A stretch of DNA of 64,000 nt. Origin: Streptosporangium sp. NBC_01495. Its GTDB lineage: Bacteria; Actinomycetota; Actinomycetes; Streptosporangiales; Streptosporangiaceae. The DNA is taken from positions 4,092,001 through 4,156,000 of the forward strand of contig NZ_CP109430.1 of the NCBI RefSeq assembly GCF_036250735.1, written 5' to 3'. Below are positions 18,201 through 26,660 of the stretch, in pieces (position 1 is the first letter of the stretch; every line of letters starts with the position of its first letter). Under the pieces are notes generated by a model. The model was not told where the DNA came from and ran no database searches. It saw only the letters and a program-made list of their open reading frames with translations. A program made the translations under genes and the position numbers.

Positions 18201-19135
18201 TGGTGGCGAACGAGGCACGCTTTGCCTTCCAGCCCTGGGACACCGCCTCAGTCACCACGAGCCTGCCCCTGCCACGTACGCCCCGCACTCGGGTCACCTA
18301 CATCGTCCCCGACCCGGAGGTGCGCTGGAACAGCGGCGTGACCACGCCCGAGCGGCCGTACGGCAACGCGTGGCCGCGTCCCCAGACGCCGCGCGTGGAG
18401 CTCAACGATCCGCAGACCCGGACCTACGTCCGGCCGGGGCAGAAGGCCGACGTCACCTGGTTCAAGCAGCCGCTGACGCCGGGGGTCGACCCGCGCCACC
18501 CGGTACGCAGGGAGGACGACCTGCTGTTCGTCTCCATGCAGGGCTTCGTGGACGCGAGCCGCAACTTCGCCGCCGCGTACACGAGCGACTTCGAGCGGGG
18601 ACTGCGCACCAAGTTCAAGGTGTACAAGGGAGAGGAACTGATCGCGGAGACGGACTACATGCCCGCGGGCACCGTCGACCTCCCGGCGGAGAAAGCGGGC
18701 TACCGCGTCGAGTTCACCGTGGAGAACCAGGCGAGCTGGGCCAAGCTGTCCACGAAGACCGGCTCCGTCTGGACGTTCACCTCGGAACGCACGGCGGAGG
18801 GCGCCAAGACCGTCATCCCGCTGCTGCTCGCCGACTACGACATCGCGCTCGACAAGGAGAACCGGGGCAACCCCTCCTCCATCGGCCTGACGCTGTACCA
18901 CCAGGAGGGCTCGGCCGGAAGTGCCGTCAAGAACGTCTCACTGGAGGTGTCGTACAACGACGGTGCGAGCTGGAAGCCCGTGCGGCGGCTCACCTCCACG
19001 GGCGCCGGGTCCTACCGGGCGCAGCTCGACCGGGGGTCCGGGGGCGACGGCTTCGTCTCCCTGCGGCTGAACGCCTCCGACAAGCAGGGCAACACCCTCA
19101 GGCAGGAGGTGATCCGCGCCTACGCCACCCGCTGA
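15248..19135 (+). CDS. Secreted S8 family serine peptidase (subtilase), multidomain
   Basis: A 1295-residue exported protease. ATG 15248 follows GGAGG by 7 nt. A signal peptide (MRRWVAAVAVATACGAALGA) is followed by a long propeptide (to about 215). The catalytic domain carries Asp256 (VAVLDTGVDAGHPDL), His288 (HGHGTHVADT) and Ser462 (GVSGTSMATPHVAGA), so the triad is complete. A protease-associated (PA) insert-like segment (LALIRRSDGIPVAVQSNNAA, about 860-900) and several beta-sandwich regions make up the C-terminal half. It is probably an extracellular protein degrader controlled by the divergent regulator. A strong hairpin follows. Confidence 0.95.
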   Translation: MRRWVAAVAVATACGAALGAPASAAIDNAQARNAPGGPNAATAKPGTFTTKPDTFDVTLVTGDRVHVRLLDDGRQTATVTPARREDGHIPTFQVLEDRGEVSVIPNDVIGLVPHRLDPELFNVTALIDQGGADSASGTVPLIMTYTDQALAAAAPPPAIPGTSLTRRLESIAGAGMSADKKQAAELGGALAALARSEGGQRDRTESQKAAPLAGIDKIWLDRRVRVALDHSVPQISAPAAWAAGFDGTGTTVAVLDTGVDAGHPDLAGKVADARDFTGENDAADRHGHGTHVADTIAGSGAASGGRLKGVAPGAKLLNGKVLGADGSGSMSGIIDGMEWAVAEKRADIVNMSLGSPEPGGPLTDAVDALTRRHGALFVIAAGNRGCDRCVGAPGDAASALTVGAVDRADKLADFSSRGPVPTDFSVKPDLTAPGVGIVAARAKGTLLGDEAGEFYTGVSGTSMATPHVAGAAALLRQARPGIGAGELKALMMGTARHQDGNTVDEQGGGRVDVAAALAGQVVASEGTLGFGNVVKGADRVVRKLTYRNVTTAPVQLALKATGTFTVSPATVALPAGGTAEVTVTLDSAGAPFGPLRGELVASVPQRGGVRTLLTGNIDEPRVELRIRGIARDGRPAHGGFEVLDLERGTLLGSVLPNDATRPCSADPYDVGTCLLVPQGTYSVLGHLFTMPAWEDSTNSKGTPLNVSLAGDPEIRITKNTEIVLDARKAVEVKVQTPDHETKRNMGAAAYLKWYRSAVKGDTPNLGGTYLRPGALIEERLFVQPTRKVTRGTFSVGTQWRLDAPAITMKAPGTELNPDYYAPQWFSDHFTEMPRLDGTELLLAADAGQGRPEDLKGGNLRGKLALIRRSDGIPVAVQSNNAAAAGAKMVAIYNDRPGANPSPGGVVMKLTVPTVWLSREEGEKLLSLARRAPVPVVAKGVVVSPYQYDLFLREKGRVPDDLRYVVNTKSLAKEEADFHTQLAGDVVANEARFAFQPWDTASVTTSLPLPRTPRTRVTYIVPDPEVRWNSGVTTPERPYGNAWPRPQTPRVELNDPQTRTYVRPGQKADVTWFKQPLTPGVDPRHPVRREDDLLFVSMQGFVDASRNFAAAYTSDFERGLRTKFKVYKGEELIAETDYMPAGTVDLPAEKAGYRVEFTVENQASWAKLSTKTGSVWTFTSERTAEGAKTVIPLLLADYDIALDKENRGNPSSIGLTLYHQEGSAGSAVKNVSLEVSYNDGASWKPVRRLTSTGAGSYRAQLDRGSGGDGFVSLRLNASDKQGNTLRQEVIRAYATR

Positions 19136-19149
19136 ACCCTCTCGTCGCC

Positions 19150-19188
19150 CCGCCGGGCCCCCGGACGTCCTGTCCGGGGGCCCGGCGG
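19150..19188. terminator. 17-bp perfect hairpin terminator
   Basis: Positions 19150-19166 pair perfectly with 19172-19188 around a GTCCT loop, 14 bp after the subtilase stop. It probably serves the convergent YnfA-like gene as well, though that gene ends about 140 bp further on. Confidence 0.85.
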
Positions 19189-19328
19189 CCTGCGGCGCCA
19201 TGCCCACAGGGTTTCGAGAAGGGGTGGCGGCGAGGTCGCGCGGCACTCGTCCTCACCCGTTTCAGGTGCATCGAGGGCAGTGGACTCATTTAAGAGTCGC
19301 CGAGCACTTTGTGGGAGTTTCTCCAGAT

Positions 19329-19661
19329 TCAGCCGCGCGGGGCGTACATGATCAGAGCGACCCCCGCCAGGCACACTCCCGCGCCGATCAGGTCCCAGCG
19401 GTCGGGGCGGAAGCCGTCGGCCAGCATCCCCCACAGCAGGGACCCGGCGATGAACACCCCGCCGTAGGCGGCCAGCACCCTGCCGAAGTTGGGGTCCGGC
19501 TGGAACGCGGCGACGAACCCGTACGCCCCCAGCGCGATGACTCCGGCGGCGATCCACAACAGGCCCCGCTGCTCGCGGACCCCCTGCCAGACCAGCCAGG
19601 CACCGCCGATCTCGGCGACGGCGGCCAGCGCGAACAACAGCAGTGAACGGGCGATCGTCAT
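19329..19661 (-). CDS. YnfA family membrane protein (UPF0060)
   Basis: A 110-residue protein with four predicted membrane helices, matching the 108-residue family norm. ATG 19661 begins [20 protein letters not shown]; the conserved [12 protein letters not shown] (here [19 protein letters not shown]) and the ending [20 protein letters not shown] are family hallmarks. YnfA proteins are small drug/metabolite-transporter relatives of unproven function. There is no strong ribosome site. Confidence 0.92.
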   Translation of the reverse strand: MTIARSLLLFALAAVAEIGGAWLVWQGVREQRGLLWIAAGVIALGAYGFVAAFQPDPNFGRVLAAYGGVFIAGSLLWGMLADGFRPDRWDLIGAGVCLAGVALIMYAPRG

Positions 19662-19830
19662 GCCCGGAAAAATAGCGGCCCCCCGCGAACCGGTCGCGCC
19701 CCGCCCCCGATCCGGCGGCCCCGCCCATTCCCTCCCGGTCACAACCGTCCGGATCACGAACCCGTCCGAGGACGGGACGGCGGAGACGTCACGCCGCTCC
19801 GTCCGGGGACGGGCCGCCGGGACCATCCGG

Positions 19831-20547
19831 TCAGCGGACGTCCCGGTTCGCCGCCGCCAGCCACAGCAGCGGGAGCGGCGACATGACGAGCCAGAAGCGG
19901 TGCGCCTCGTACCAGTGGCCGTACCCGCACGTCGGCGGCCACAGCTGGAACCCCGGGGGCAGGAGCACGGTGGCCAGCACGAGCATGAGCTGGACCACGA
20001 TGGCGGCGATGGCGGCCTGCCGCCCGGAGGTGAACCGGGCGGCGGTCGCCGCGGCGGCGAGCCCGACGCCCAGGCACACGACGGCCTCGACCAGCAGATC
20101 GGAGAGCGGGAACAGCTGACCCGTGGGAAGGCGGGAGACGACGACGGCGAAGGCGCCCAGCCAGACGGCCGTCGCGACGGCGCCGGCGAGCAGGCAGCGC
20201 AGCCCCTGCCGGACCCAGCGGGGCACGGGGGCCGGCCCCGCGTTGGCGGCCACCGGGTCGACCAGCGCGAACGCCGCCGCCCCGCCGAGCAGGGTGCCGC
20301 CGACCCGCATCAGGTTGAGCGCGGTACCGGCCGACAGCTCGTCTCCCACCTCGACCAGCGACACCAGGGCGGTGAGGAAAACGGTGACGGCCGCGAGCGG
20401 CGCCCAGTCGATCGCCCGCGCGAGCGGCCGGGCCAGGGCGAGAGCCGTGCGCACCCGCCGGGCCCCGGGCCCGCCGGAACTCGCCGGGGGAGTGCCGCTC
20501 CCGGGCGCCCGCCGCGTTCTCTCCCGCTCTCCGATCGTCAACGACAT
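19831..20547 (-). CDS. Integral membrane protein, likely ABC transporter partner
   Basis: A 238-residue protein with about six membrane helices after a basic, Pro/Gly-rich N-terminus. ATG 20547 has GGAGGG upstream and overlaps the end of the preceding permease gene by 10 bp, so it is translationally coupled as the last gene of the sigma/anti-sigma/ABC operon. There is no recognisable family motif. It is probably a further membrane subunit or accessory factor. Confidence 0.75.
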   Translation of the reverse strand: MSLTIGERERTRRAPGSGTPPASSGGPGARRVRTALALARPLARAIDWAPLAAVTVFLTALVSLVEVGDELSAGTALNLMRVGGTLLGGAAAFALVDPVAANAGPAPVPRWVRQGLRCLLAGAVATAVWLGAFAVVVSRLPTGQLFPLSDLLVEAVVCLGVGLAAAATAARFTSGRQAAIAAIVVQLMLVLATVLLPPGFQLWPPTCGYGHWYEAHRFWLVMSPLPLLWLAAANRDVR

Positions 20548-22196
20548 GGCGTGCCCTCCGGTTTCGAGATGGGGAACTCCCGGTCGAGGCCCAGCAGCGG
20601 CAGCGCTCGTTCGAGCGTGGTGGCGGGCCTCATGAGCGTGTCCCAGTGAGCCCGGACGCGTTCGCGCGCGCCGGGGGAGGCGAGGAGCCGCTTGGCGTAA
20701 CCGACCTCGGCGTCGCCGTAGTCGATCGTGCTTCTCCTGCTCAGCCTGCTGTCGATCTGCAGTGACTGGGGTCGCGTGACCGGTGCCGTCTGCCCGATCA
20801 GCCAGAGCATCACCAGGGTGCGTGCCTGCCCGCGGGCGTCGCACATGGGGTGAAATCCCGCGACGTGCAGCGACAGGTCCTCGGCGAGTCGTTTTCGCTG
20901 GTCGGGATGCCCCCAGGACATGCTCGGCCGCACGGCGCGAGCCTCGATGTCCTCGTTGAAGAACCAGGACGAGGACATCTGCCGAACCTGTGGCACCAGA
21001 TGCCTCCGCTCCGGCGGTACGGCCCGCACCACCGGCCCGATGGCCTCCTCCCACAGCGGGATCCACGGGACGTACTCGGGATAGGCGCAGTAGGTGATCC
21101 CGCCGCGCTCCTCACACCGGTGCGAGCGCGATCCGAGGAAGCGGTCCCGGAGGCGTGGATCGACATCGTCCCCGGCCGTCCAGGCGGAGCCGATCGCGGA
21201 GCCCTGCCGTACCGCCGCCGCCGTGACCCCCGTCGGCACCGCCACGGCGACGGCCGCGACCACCGCGACCAGGGGCGCCGGCCGGAGACCGTACCTCAGC
21301 GACGCGACCCCGCCGGCCAGGACGACCAGGGCCAGCACGTAGACCAGGTGCGTGCCCGAGGGCCGGTCGGGCCAGTCGGGCCAGTGGCGCTGCATCACCG
21401 GCAGCCACCAGCCCGCCGGCCCGTTGACCGGATTCTGGAAGATCAGGAATCCGAGCGCCGCGATGACCAGCGGCCCCGAGATCAGCCAGGGCAGCCACCG
21501 GCCCACCGCCACTCCCAGCGCGGCCGCGAACGCCGAGACGGCCACCGCGGTCAGCGGCTCGTACGGGTCCAGAGTCCCGGCCACGGGCCCCGACAGGAGA
21601 CGGATGACGAGATAGAGGCCGAGCACCACTGCCGCCGACAGGCCGCCGACCAGCGGCGCCGCGAACAGTACGGCCCTCGTCCTGTGCTCCGCGCCGGCGG
21701 GCAGCCCGGCGAGACTCTCCGGCATGCCGTGCCGGCCGTCACGGGAGGTGGTGAGGTTCGCCACGAGCAACACGGCTCCGGCCAGGCAGGAGGCCATGCC
21801 CGTCGCGGCGATCGGATCGATGTTCAGGTCCGGCTGCTGGTCGCGGCTCAGGTACGTCTGCACCGCCAGGACGAGCGCCGCCACGGCCCACAGGATCGGG
21901 CTCCGTACCAGGCGGCGCGTCTCGAAGACGAAGAGCTCCCAGGACGTTCCGCGACGGAAGAGGACCGGTGTCCCGCGGTGGGGGAGGGTCGGTGTCCCGC
22001 GTCGGGGGAGGGGGCGGGTGGCCCCGTCGCCCGGAGTCCGATCTTCCCCGCGGTCCGTCGTACCGCGACCGGCGACGCGTCCGGCCGTGCTTTCGGTCGC
22101 GTGTCCGGCCATGCTTCCGGCCGTGCTTTCGGTCGCGTGTCCGGCCGTGCTTCCGGTCGCGCTTTCGGTCGCGCGTCCGGTCGTGTGCCCGGTCAC
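20538..22196 (-). CDS. ABC-2-like membrane protein, permease of the ABC operon
   Basis: A 552-residue protein. GTG 22196 overlaps the ATPase gene's TGA by four bases (GTGA), so the two are coupled. The first 65 or so residues are a cytoplasmic Gly/Ala/Thr-rich tail of 12-residue repeats. About eight membrane helices follow (ILWAVAALVLAVQTYL onward), then a roughly 200-residue soluble C-terminal region with a Cys pair (CEERGGITYC). It partners the ATPase in an export-type ABC system whose substrate is unknown. Confidence 0.78.
   Translation of the reverse strand: MTGHTTGRATESATGSTAGHATESTAGSMAGHATESTAGRVAGRGTTDRGEDRTPGDGATRPLPRRGTPTLPHRGTPVLFRRGTSWELFVFETRRLVRSPILWAVAALVLAVQTYLSRDQQPDLNIDPIAATGMASCLAGAVLLVANLTTSRDGRHGMPESLAGLPAGAEHRTRAVLFAAPLVGGLSAAVVLGLYLVIRLLSGPVAGTLDPYEPLTAVAVSAFAAALGVAVGRWLPWLISGPLVIAALGFLIFQNPVNGPAGWWLPVMQRHWPDWPDRPSGTHLVYVLALVVLAGGVASLRYGLRPAPLVAVVAAVAVAVPTGVTAAAVRQGSAIGSAWTAGDDVDPRLRDRFLGSRSHRCEERGGITYCAYPEYVPWIPLWEEAIGPVVRAVPPERRHLVPQVRQMSSSWFFNEDIEARAVRPSMSWGHPDQRKRLAEDLSLHVAGFHPMCDARGQARTLVMLWLIGQTAPVTRPQSLQIDSRLSRRSTIDYGDAEVGYAKRLLASPGARERVRAHWDTLMRPATTLERALPLLGLDREFPISKPEGTPCR
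22066..22184. repeat. 36-bp in-frame minisatellite in the permease N-terminus
   Basis: Three adjacent 36-bp copies encode GRATESATGSTA, GHATESTAGSMA and GHATESTAGRVA. They lie before the first membrane helix and are probably disordered; copy number may vary between strains. Confidence 0.75.
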
Positions 22197-23047
22197 GCCA
22201 CCACCGCCCGCGCGCGGTCGCCGAGCAGGAGCAGGTAGCCGTCCTCGACCCCCGGCTCCGCCGGCACGCCGTCCTCCGGCCGGTCGCCGAGGGTGCGGTA
22301 GCGGCCGTCGGCCGTGCGCCAGAACAGCTGTGACCCGGCGGGAGGCCGCCCCGACAGCCACACCCTCCCCGCCGCCGTCGCGGCGAGCTCGCCGGGCGTC
22401 CCGTCGAAGACCACCCGGCCCTCGTCCACGGTCACCACCCGCTCGCACAACGCCGCGACGTCCTCGGTCTGGTGGGTGGACAGCAGCACGGTACGGCTCT
22501 CACCCACCTTCGACACCAGCGCCCTGAACCGCATCCGCTGCTCGGGGTCGAGGCCCACGGTCGGCTCGTCCAGGATCAGCACGGCCGGCTCGCCCAGCAG
22601 CGCCTGCGCGAACGCCAGGCGCTGGCGCATGCCGCCCGACAGCTTGCGCGCGCGAACCTTCGCCTGGTCCGACAGCCCCACCTCCGCCAGCACCCGCCGC
22701 ACCTCACGGTGGCGCTCGCGCCGATCGGTCATCTCCTTCAGGATCGCCACGTAGTCGACCAGGTCGAACGCGGTGAAGTGCGGGTAGTAGCCGGGGTCCT
22801 GCGGCAGGTAACCGAGCCTGCGGCGTAGCGCCGTGCGCTGGAGCCGGTCCCCGGGATCGAGCCCGAGGACGTCGATGGTGCCCGAGTCGGGGGCGAGCGT
22901 GGTGGCCAGACAGCGCAGTAACGTCGTCTTGCCCGCCCCGTTCGGCCCGAGCAGGCCGGTGACGCCCGGTGTGACGGTCAGGTCGAGGCCGTCCAGGACA
23001 CGGTTGCGGCCGTAGTGCTTGACCAGGCCTTTGACAATGATGCTCAA
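22193..23047 (-). CDS. ABC transporter ATP-binding protein
   Basis: A 284-residue ATPase. I chose TTG 23047, which overlaps the anti-sigma-like gene's stop (TTGA) and has GGGGGAG five bases upstream. Walker A (GLLGPNGAGKTTLL), signature (KLSGGMRQRLAFAQALL), Walker B (AVLILDEPTVGLDP) and switch histidine (LLSTHQTEDV) are all intact, as in ABC-2 exporters of the drug/peptide class. About 70 residues after the core are a divergent C-terminal extension. It energises the following permease. Confidence 0.93.
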   Translation of the reverse strand: MSIIVKGLVKHYGRNRVLDGLDLTVTPGVTGLLGPNGAGKTTLLRCLATTLAPDSGTIDVLGLDPGDRLQRTALRRRLGYLPQDPGYYPHFTAFDLVDYVAILKEMTDRRERHREVRRVLAEVGLSDQAKVRARKLSGGMRQRLAFAQALLGEPAVLILDEPTVGLDPEQRMRFRALVSKVGESRTVLLSTHQTEDVAALCERVVTVDEGRVVFDGTPGELAATAAGRVWLSGRPPAGSQLFWRTADGRYRTLGDRPEDGVPAEPGVEDGYLLLLGDRARAVVA

Positions 23048-23856
23048 CGAGACTCCCCCGGGTCGAGGCGGCCGCGCCGCCGGTAGACGAGTACGGCGAG
23101 AAGGGCGGCCACGCAGCCGTACAGGATCTGCGCGCCCGGCTGGAACGGGACCCGCCAGCTGCCCCCCGCCCCGGTCGCGGCGGCGACACCGGCCAGCCAC
23201 AGCCCGCCCGCGGTGAGCGCGGCCATCGGTACGGGCAGCCGGGTGGACAGCGCCAGGCAGCCCGAGGTCGCCACGAGCGCGGGCAGCAGCCACGCGGCGC
23301 TGAGCCCCGGCGGGGCGGGCAGCAGCGGCGAGGCGAGACCGGCCAGCACGGACGCCACCGTGAGGACGGCGGTCGAGCGCACGAGCAGCAGGCGCGGCCC
23401 CGCCAGGGGGGTGGCGGCCAGCAGCTCGTGGACGGGGTCGACGCGCGGGCCGTAGGCGGCGGCGATACCGGCCAGAGGCAGCACCGGGGCGGCCACCAGG
23501 AAGAACGGCAGGGCGTCGGCCGTGTGCCTCGCCGCGAGCACGCCGAAGGCGAGCACGGCGAGTACGGCGACCGGCCACGCCCTGCCGAGCGCCGGCGTCA
23601 CCGTCACCAGCCGCGCCACATGGCCGGGCAGGCCGGCGAGGCGCAGCAGCCGCTCGGCCGGACGCGGCCGGGGCAGGCCCGCCCGGTCCTCAAGACGCAG
23701 CCAGGAACTCTCAAGCCACTCCCGCTCGTACGGGACGGCCGCCCGGCACACCGGGCAGCCCCCCAGGTGGGCGTCGACCGACATGGCCCGTACCGGGTCC
23801 AGCTCTCCGGCCAGATAGCTGTCCAGCAGGTCGCCGGGGATGTGCCAGGTGCTCAT
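23044..23856 (-). CDS. Zinc-finger (zf-HC2) anti-sigma factor fused to a polytopic membrane domain
   Basis: A 270-residue protein. The N-terminal ZAS-type zinc finger (HLGGCPVC, the H-x3-C-x2-C motif near residues 30-37) is typical of anti-sigma factors. Instead of one helix it continues into about six membrane helices resembling an ABC-2 permease. It follows the ECF sigma gene (34-bp gap) and overlaps the ABC ATPase start. It probably ties sigma release to the state of the transporter (inference). Confidence 0.82.
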   Translation of the reverse strand: MSTWHIPGDLLDSYLAGELDPVRAMSVDAHLGGCPVCRAAVPYEREWLESSWLRLEDRAGLPRPRPAERLLRLAGLPGHVARLVTVTPALGRAWPVAVLAVLAFGVLAARHTADALPFFLVAAPVLPLAGIAAAYGPRVDPVHELLAATPLAGPRLLLVRSTAVLTVASVLAGLASPLLPAPPGLSAAWLLPALVATSGCLALSTRLPVPMAALTAGGLWLAGVAAATGAGGSWRVPFQPGAQILYGCVAALLAVLVYRRRGRLDPGESR

Positions 23857-23890
23857 CGGTCGCCCACCTCTCCGGGCTCGCGGCGCACGC

Positions 23891-24472
23891 TCATGCCAGG
23901 TCCTTTCGCAGACGCGCCCTCGCGCGCATCGCGCGGGTCTTGACGGTGCCCTCGGGGATACCGAGGAGTTGGGCGGCCTCCCTGACGGTGAGGCCGTCGA
24001 GCACGGTGGCCTGGATGACCGCGCGCAGCTCGGGCGTGAGCCTGCGGATCGCCGCGTCGAGGTCACCGTGCTCCACGCGGACCAGGACCAGGTCCTCGGC
24101 CGACTCGACGGTGCCGCGTGCCTCGTCGAGGTCGTGGCCCTGGCCGATCCAGCGCGCCCCGCGACCGCGCAGCACCGACACCAGCCTGCGCATCGCGATC
24201 GTCCAGAGCCACCCGGCGGCGTCGTCACCGACCGGGCTGAAGCGCGCGGCGGACCGCCAGACGGCCATGAAGGTGTCCTGGAGGGCGTCGTCGACCGCGT
24301 CGGGGTCGGCGCAGCGGCGTGCCAGGCGCGCACGCAGCCAGGGGGCGTGCCGCCGGTGCAGGATACGCAGCGCGGTCATGCTCTCGGCGGCGATCGCGGC
24401 GATCAGCTCGGCGTCACCGCTCTCGGTGGTGACGGGGGGAGGGTCCCGCCGCCACGGGGAGAAAAGACTCAC
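23891..24472 (-). CDS. ECF-type RNA polymerase sigma factor
   Basis: A 193-residue sigma-70 family protein. GTG 24472 gives VSLFSPWRR; GATGAGAT is a weak ribosome site. Region 2 (DAVDDALQDTFMAVWRSAAR, then DDAAGWLWTIAMRRLVSVLR) and region 4 (LTPELRAVIQATVLDGLTVR, EAAQLLGIPEGTVKTRAMRA) are complete. It is the first gene of the sigma, zf-HC2, ABC ATPase, permease, membrane-protein operon and probably autoregulates it. Confidence 0.93.
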   Translation of the reverse strand: MSLFSPWRRDPPPVTTESGDAELIAAIAAESMTALRILHRRHAPWLRARLARRCADPDAVDDALQDTFMAVWRSAARFSPVGDDAAGWLWTIAMRRLVSVLRGRGARWIGQGHDLDEARGTVESAEDLVLVRVEHGDLDAAIRRLTPELRAVIQATVLDGLTVREAAQLLGIPEGTVKTRAMRARARLRKDLA

Positions 24473-24712
24473 ATCTCATCTATCGCACGGCGCGTGAGGA
24501 AGGGTTCTCTCCCGATCGATCCCCGGCACCCGCCACCCCGGCCCCGTACGGGCCGAGGCGGCCCCTGCGCCGCCCGCCGCCCCGGCTCCGCACGGGCCCG
24601 CGTCGCCCGCTACTCGGAGGCAGAGGGACGGGGCCGCGGTCGCGTCCTCCGCCGCCCCGCCAGGACCGAGCCGGTCACCCCGCCGGGGACATGACGGCGG
24701 TCGTGCCGTCCG

Positions 24713-26542
24713 CTACCCGGTCAGGGACAGGGCGGCCGTCACGTCGCCCGCGTTGATCCGCCACAGGGCGGCGGCCAGCAGGACGATCAGGCCGGCGGAG
24801 AGCAGGACCGTGGCGCCGAAGATCACGCGGCGGGCGAGGAGGTAGCTGAGCGGGAGCAGATCCGCGGGGCGGGACGACGGTGTCCAGGGCGTGCGCGGGT
24901 CACCGGCGACGAGGTCGCCCGCCTCCTGTTCACCCGCTCCCTGTTCCTCCGCTCCCTGTTCACCCGCCCTTTGTTCACCGGTGCCGCGCTCGCCTGCCGC
25001 CGGGTCGGCGGCCGTGCCACGGGTACGGCCGCCGAGGGGCAGGCCCACCAGCCAGCCGATCAGCTCGGCGATCTCCTCGCCCCTGGGCGGCAGCCCCGAG
25101 GCGAAGTAGCGCAGCCCGGCCGAGCGCCGGGTCACCTCCCGTACGAGGTTGCCCATCCCCATCCGGGTCAGCCAGCCCGGCAGGTCGTCCTCGGCGCCGC
25201 GCCCGGCCGCGATCCCGCGCAGCAGGTCGGCCTTGGTGAGCACGACCGCGACCCGCCGCTGGCCGCCCCCGTCGGAGCGGGCGGCCAGTTCGGTGACGAC
25301 CCGGCTGAAGGTGTCGGCCGGGTCCTCTCCGGAGAGCACCACGCCCCTGGCGGCCAGTTCCTCGCGCTCGGCGGCCAGCAGGTGGTCCTGCACCTCGGGC
25401 AGCGCGAACGGGTCGATGACCAGCAGCAGGGCCTCGCCGTGGGCGAGGTATCCCATCGCCTCCACCGTGGCGGCGCCCGTGTAGTGCTCGCCGGAGGGAT
25501 CGAACAGGTAGAGGATCCGGTCGCCCTCCCGCCGCCGGGTCGCCGGGACGCTGACGTCCAGCATCACGGCCCGGGGCAGGTCGGTGCCGGTCTTGTCGAC
25601 CCTGCCCGCCCGCAGCTGCTCGCGGAGGCGGCGGAAGGACATCTCGTCGCCCCTGTCGGCGAACAGCGCGTGACCTCCCGCCGCGACCACCGAGCCGTGC
25701 AGGGCGTTGACGGCCAGGGCCATGAAGGTGGTCTTGCCCGCGTCCGGGCCGCCGACGAACGGCAGGGGCTCCACCCTGACCCGGCCGATCCTGGCGGGCA
25801 GCGCGCGGTCGCACTCCGGGCAGTGGGCCCGCAGCCGGAACCGGCCCAGCGCGATCGTCGTCGGCAGCCGGGTGCCGCACCGGCACACGTGCCGGATCGC
25901 GCCGTTCAGGTCGGGGGTGAGCCTGCGGTGCCGCTCGCCGCAGGTGGGGCAGGAGTAGTGCGGCAGGGTGATCCGCTCGTAGCAGCCCGGGTAGGGGCAG
26001 GTCTGCAGGATCCGCCGTACGAGCGCGAGCACCTGTTCGAGCCCGCGCAGCACGGCCACGCACGCCAGCCAGGCCAGCATGCCCGCCAGCACGGTCACGC
26101 CGTGGACGGCGGCGAGCAGGACACCGACGGCGGCCAGCGGTACGGCGGCCAGCACCACGCCCCCGCAGATCGCCAGCCAGATCGGGAAGAGGAAGAAGCC
26201 CTGGACGTCACCCATCAGCTTGCGCGTGGTCGCGGAGACGACGGTGCCCGCGGTGTCGCCGATGGCGGGCAGCGCGGCACCGATGACGGCCCACCAGTCC
26301 CGCCAGACCTGCCGTACCAGGTAGTGCGGGTAGACCGGGTCGCCGTCCGGGCCGCCGGAGGGGAGCCTGACCGGAGAGGGGCCGGACACGGGGGCGGGCA
26401 GCAGGACCCGTCCCGCGTGCGTGAAGTACACGCCGACCGCGCCCAGCGTGGTGGCGGCCAGGGTCAGCGGGAGCAGGATGGTCGCCGCCATGACGCCCAG
26501 CCAGACGGCCACCACCCACAGCGCCACCACGAAGATCCACAT
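24713..26542 (-). CDS. Membrane-anchored TRAFAC-type GTPase (double-GTPase 2 class)
   Basis: A 609-residue protein, last of the chaperone/GTPase operon. Two N-terminal helices (residues 1-40) and a helical hairpin (about 120-180) anchor it. A zinc-ribbon array follows (CPYPGC, CPTCGE, CRCG, CPECD; about 190-260), then the GTPase: P-loop GGPDAGKTTF, DPSGEH as the DxxG-like G3 motif, and VLTKADLL in place of NKxD. A 15-bp minisatellite encodes the GEQ-rich linker, and one more helix lies near the C-terminus (VTLLSAGLIVLLAAALW-like). It is paired with the GTPase at 29268. ATG 26542 lacks a good ribosome site, so the start is uncertain. Confidence 0.8.
   Translation of the reverse strand: MWIFVVALWVVAVWLGVMAATILLPLTLAATTLGAVGVYFTHAGRVLLPAPVSGPSPVRLPSGGPDGDPVYPHYLVRQVWRDWWAVIGAALPAIGDTAGTVVSATTRKLMGDVQGFFLFPIWLAICGGVVLAAVPLAAVGVLLAAVHGVTVLAGMLAWLACVAVLRGLEQVLALVRRILQTCPYPGCYERITLPHYSCPTCGERHRRLTPDLNGAIRHVCRCGTRLPTTIALGRFRLRAHCPECDRALPARIGRVRVEPLPFVGGPDAGKTTFMALAVNALHGSVVAAGGHALFADRGDEMSFRRLREQLRAGRVDKTGTDLPRAVMLDVSVPATRRREGDRILYLFDPSGEHYTGAATVEAMGYLAHGEALLLVIDPFALPEVQDHLLAAEREELAARGVVLSGEDPADTFSRVVTELAARSDGGGQRRVAVVLTKADLLRGIAAGRGAEDDLPGWLTRMGMGNLVREVTRRSAGLRYFASGLPPRGEEIAELIGWLVGLPLGGRTRGTAADPAAGERGTGEQRAGEQGAEEQGAGEQEAGDLVAGDPRTPWTPSSRPADLLPLSYLLARRVIFGATVLLSAGLIVLLAAALWRINAGDVTAALSLTG
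24926..24990. repeat. 15-bp in-frame repeat in the GTPase linker
   Basis: Four units of about 15 bp, CTGTTC-A/C-CCGCTCC-like on the plus strand, encode the (A/G)GEQ-type linker of the GTPase. Confidence 0.6.
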
Positions 26543-26660
26543 CAGTGCCCGCCGGTCGTCCGCGCTTCCCCGGTGACCGGGATGATCCTCCGCGACCCCG
26601 GAACGGGGTGGTCCCTCGTGATCGAGGTGGTCCTCCGCGACCGGGCCGGCGCGGCGCGCA

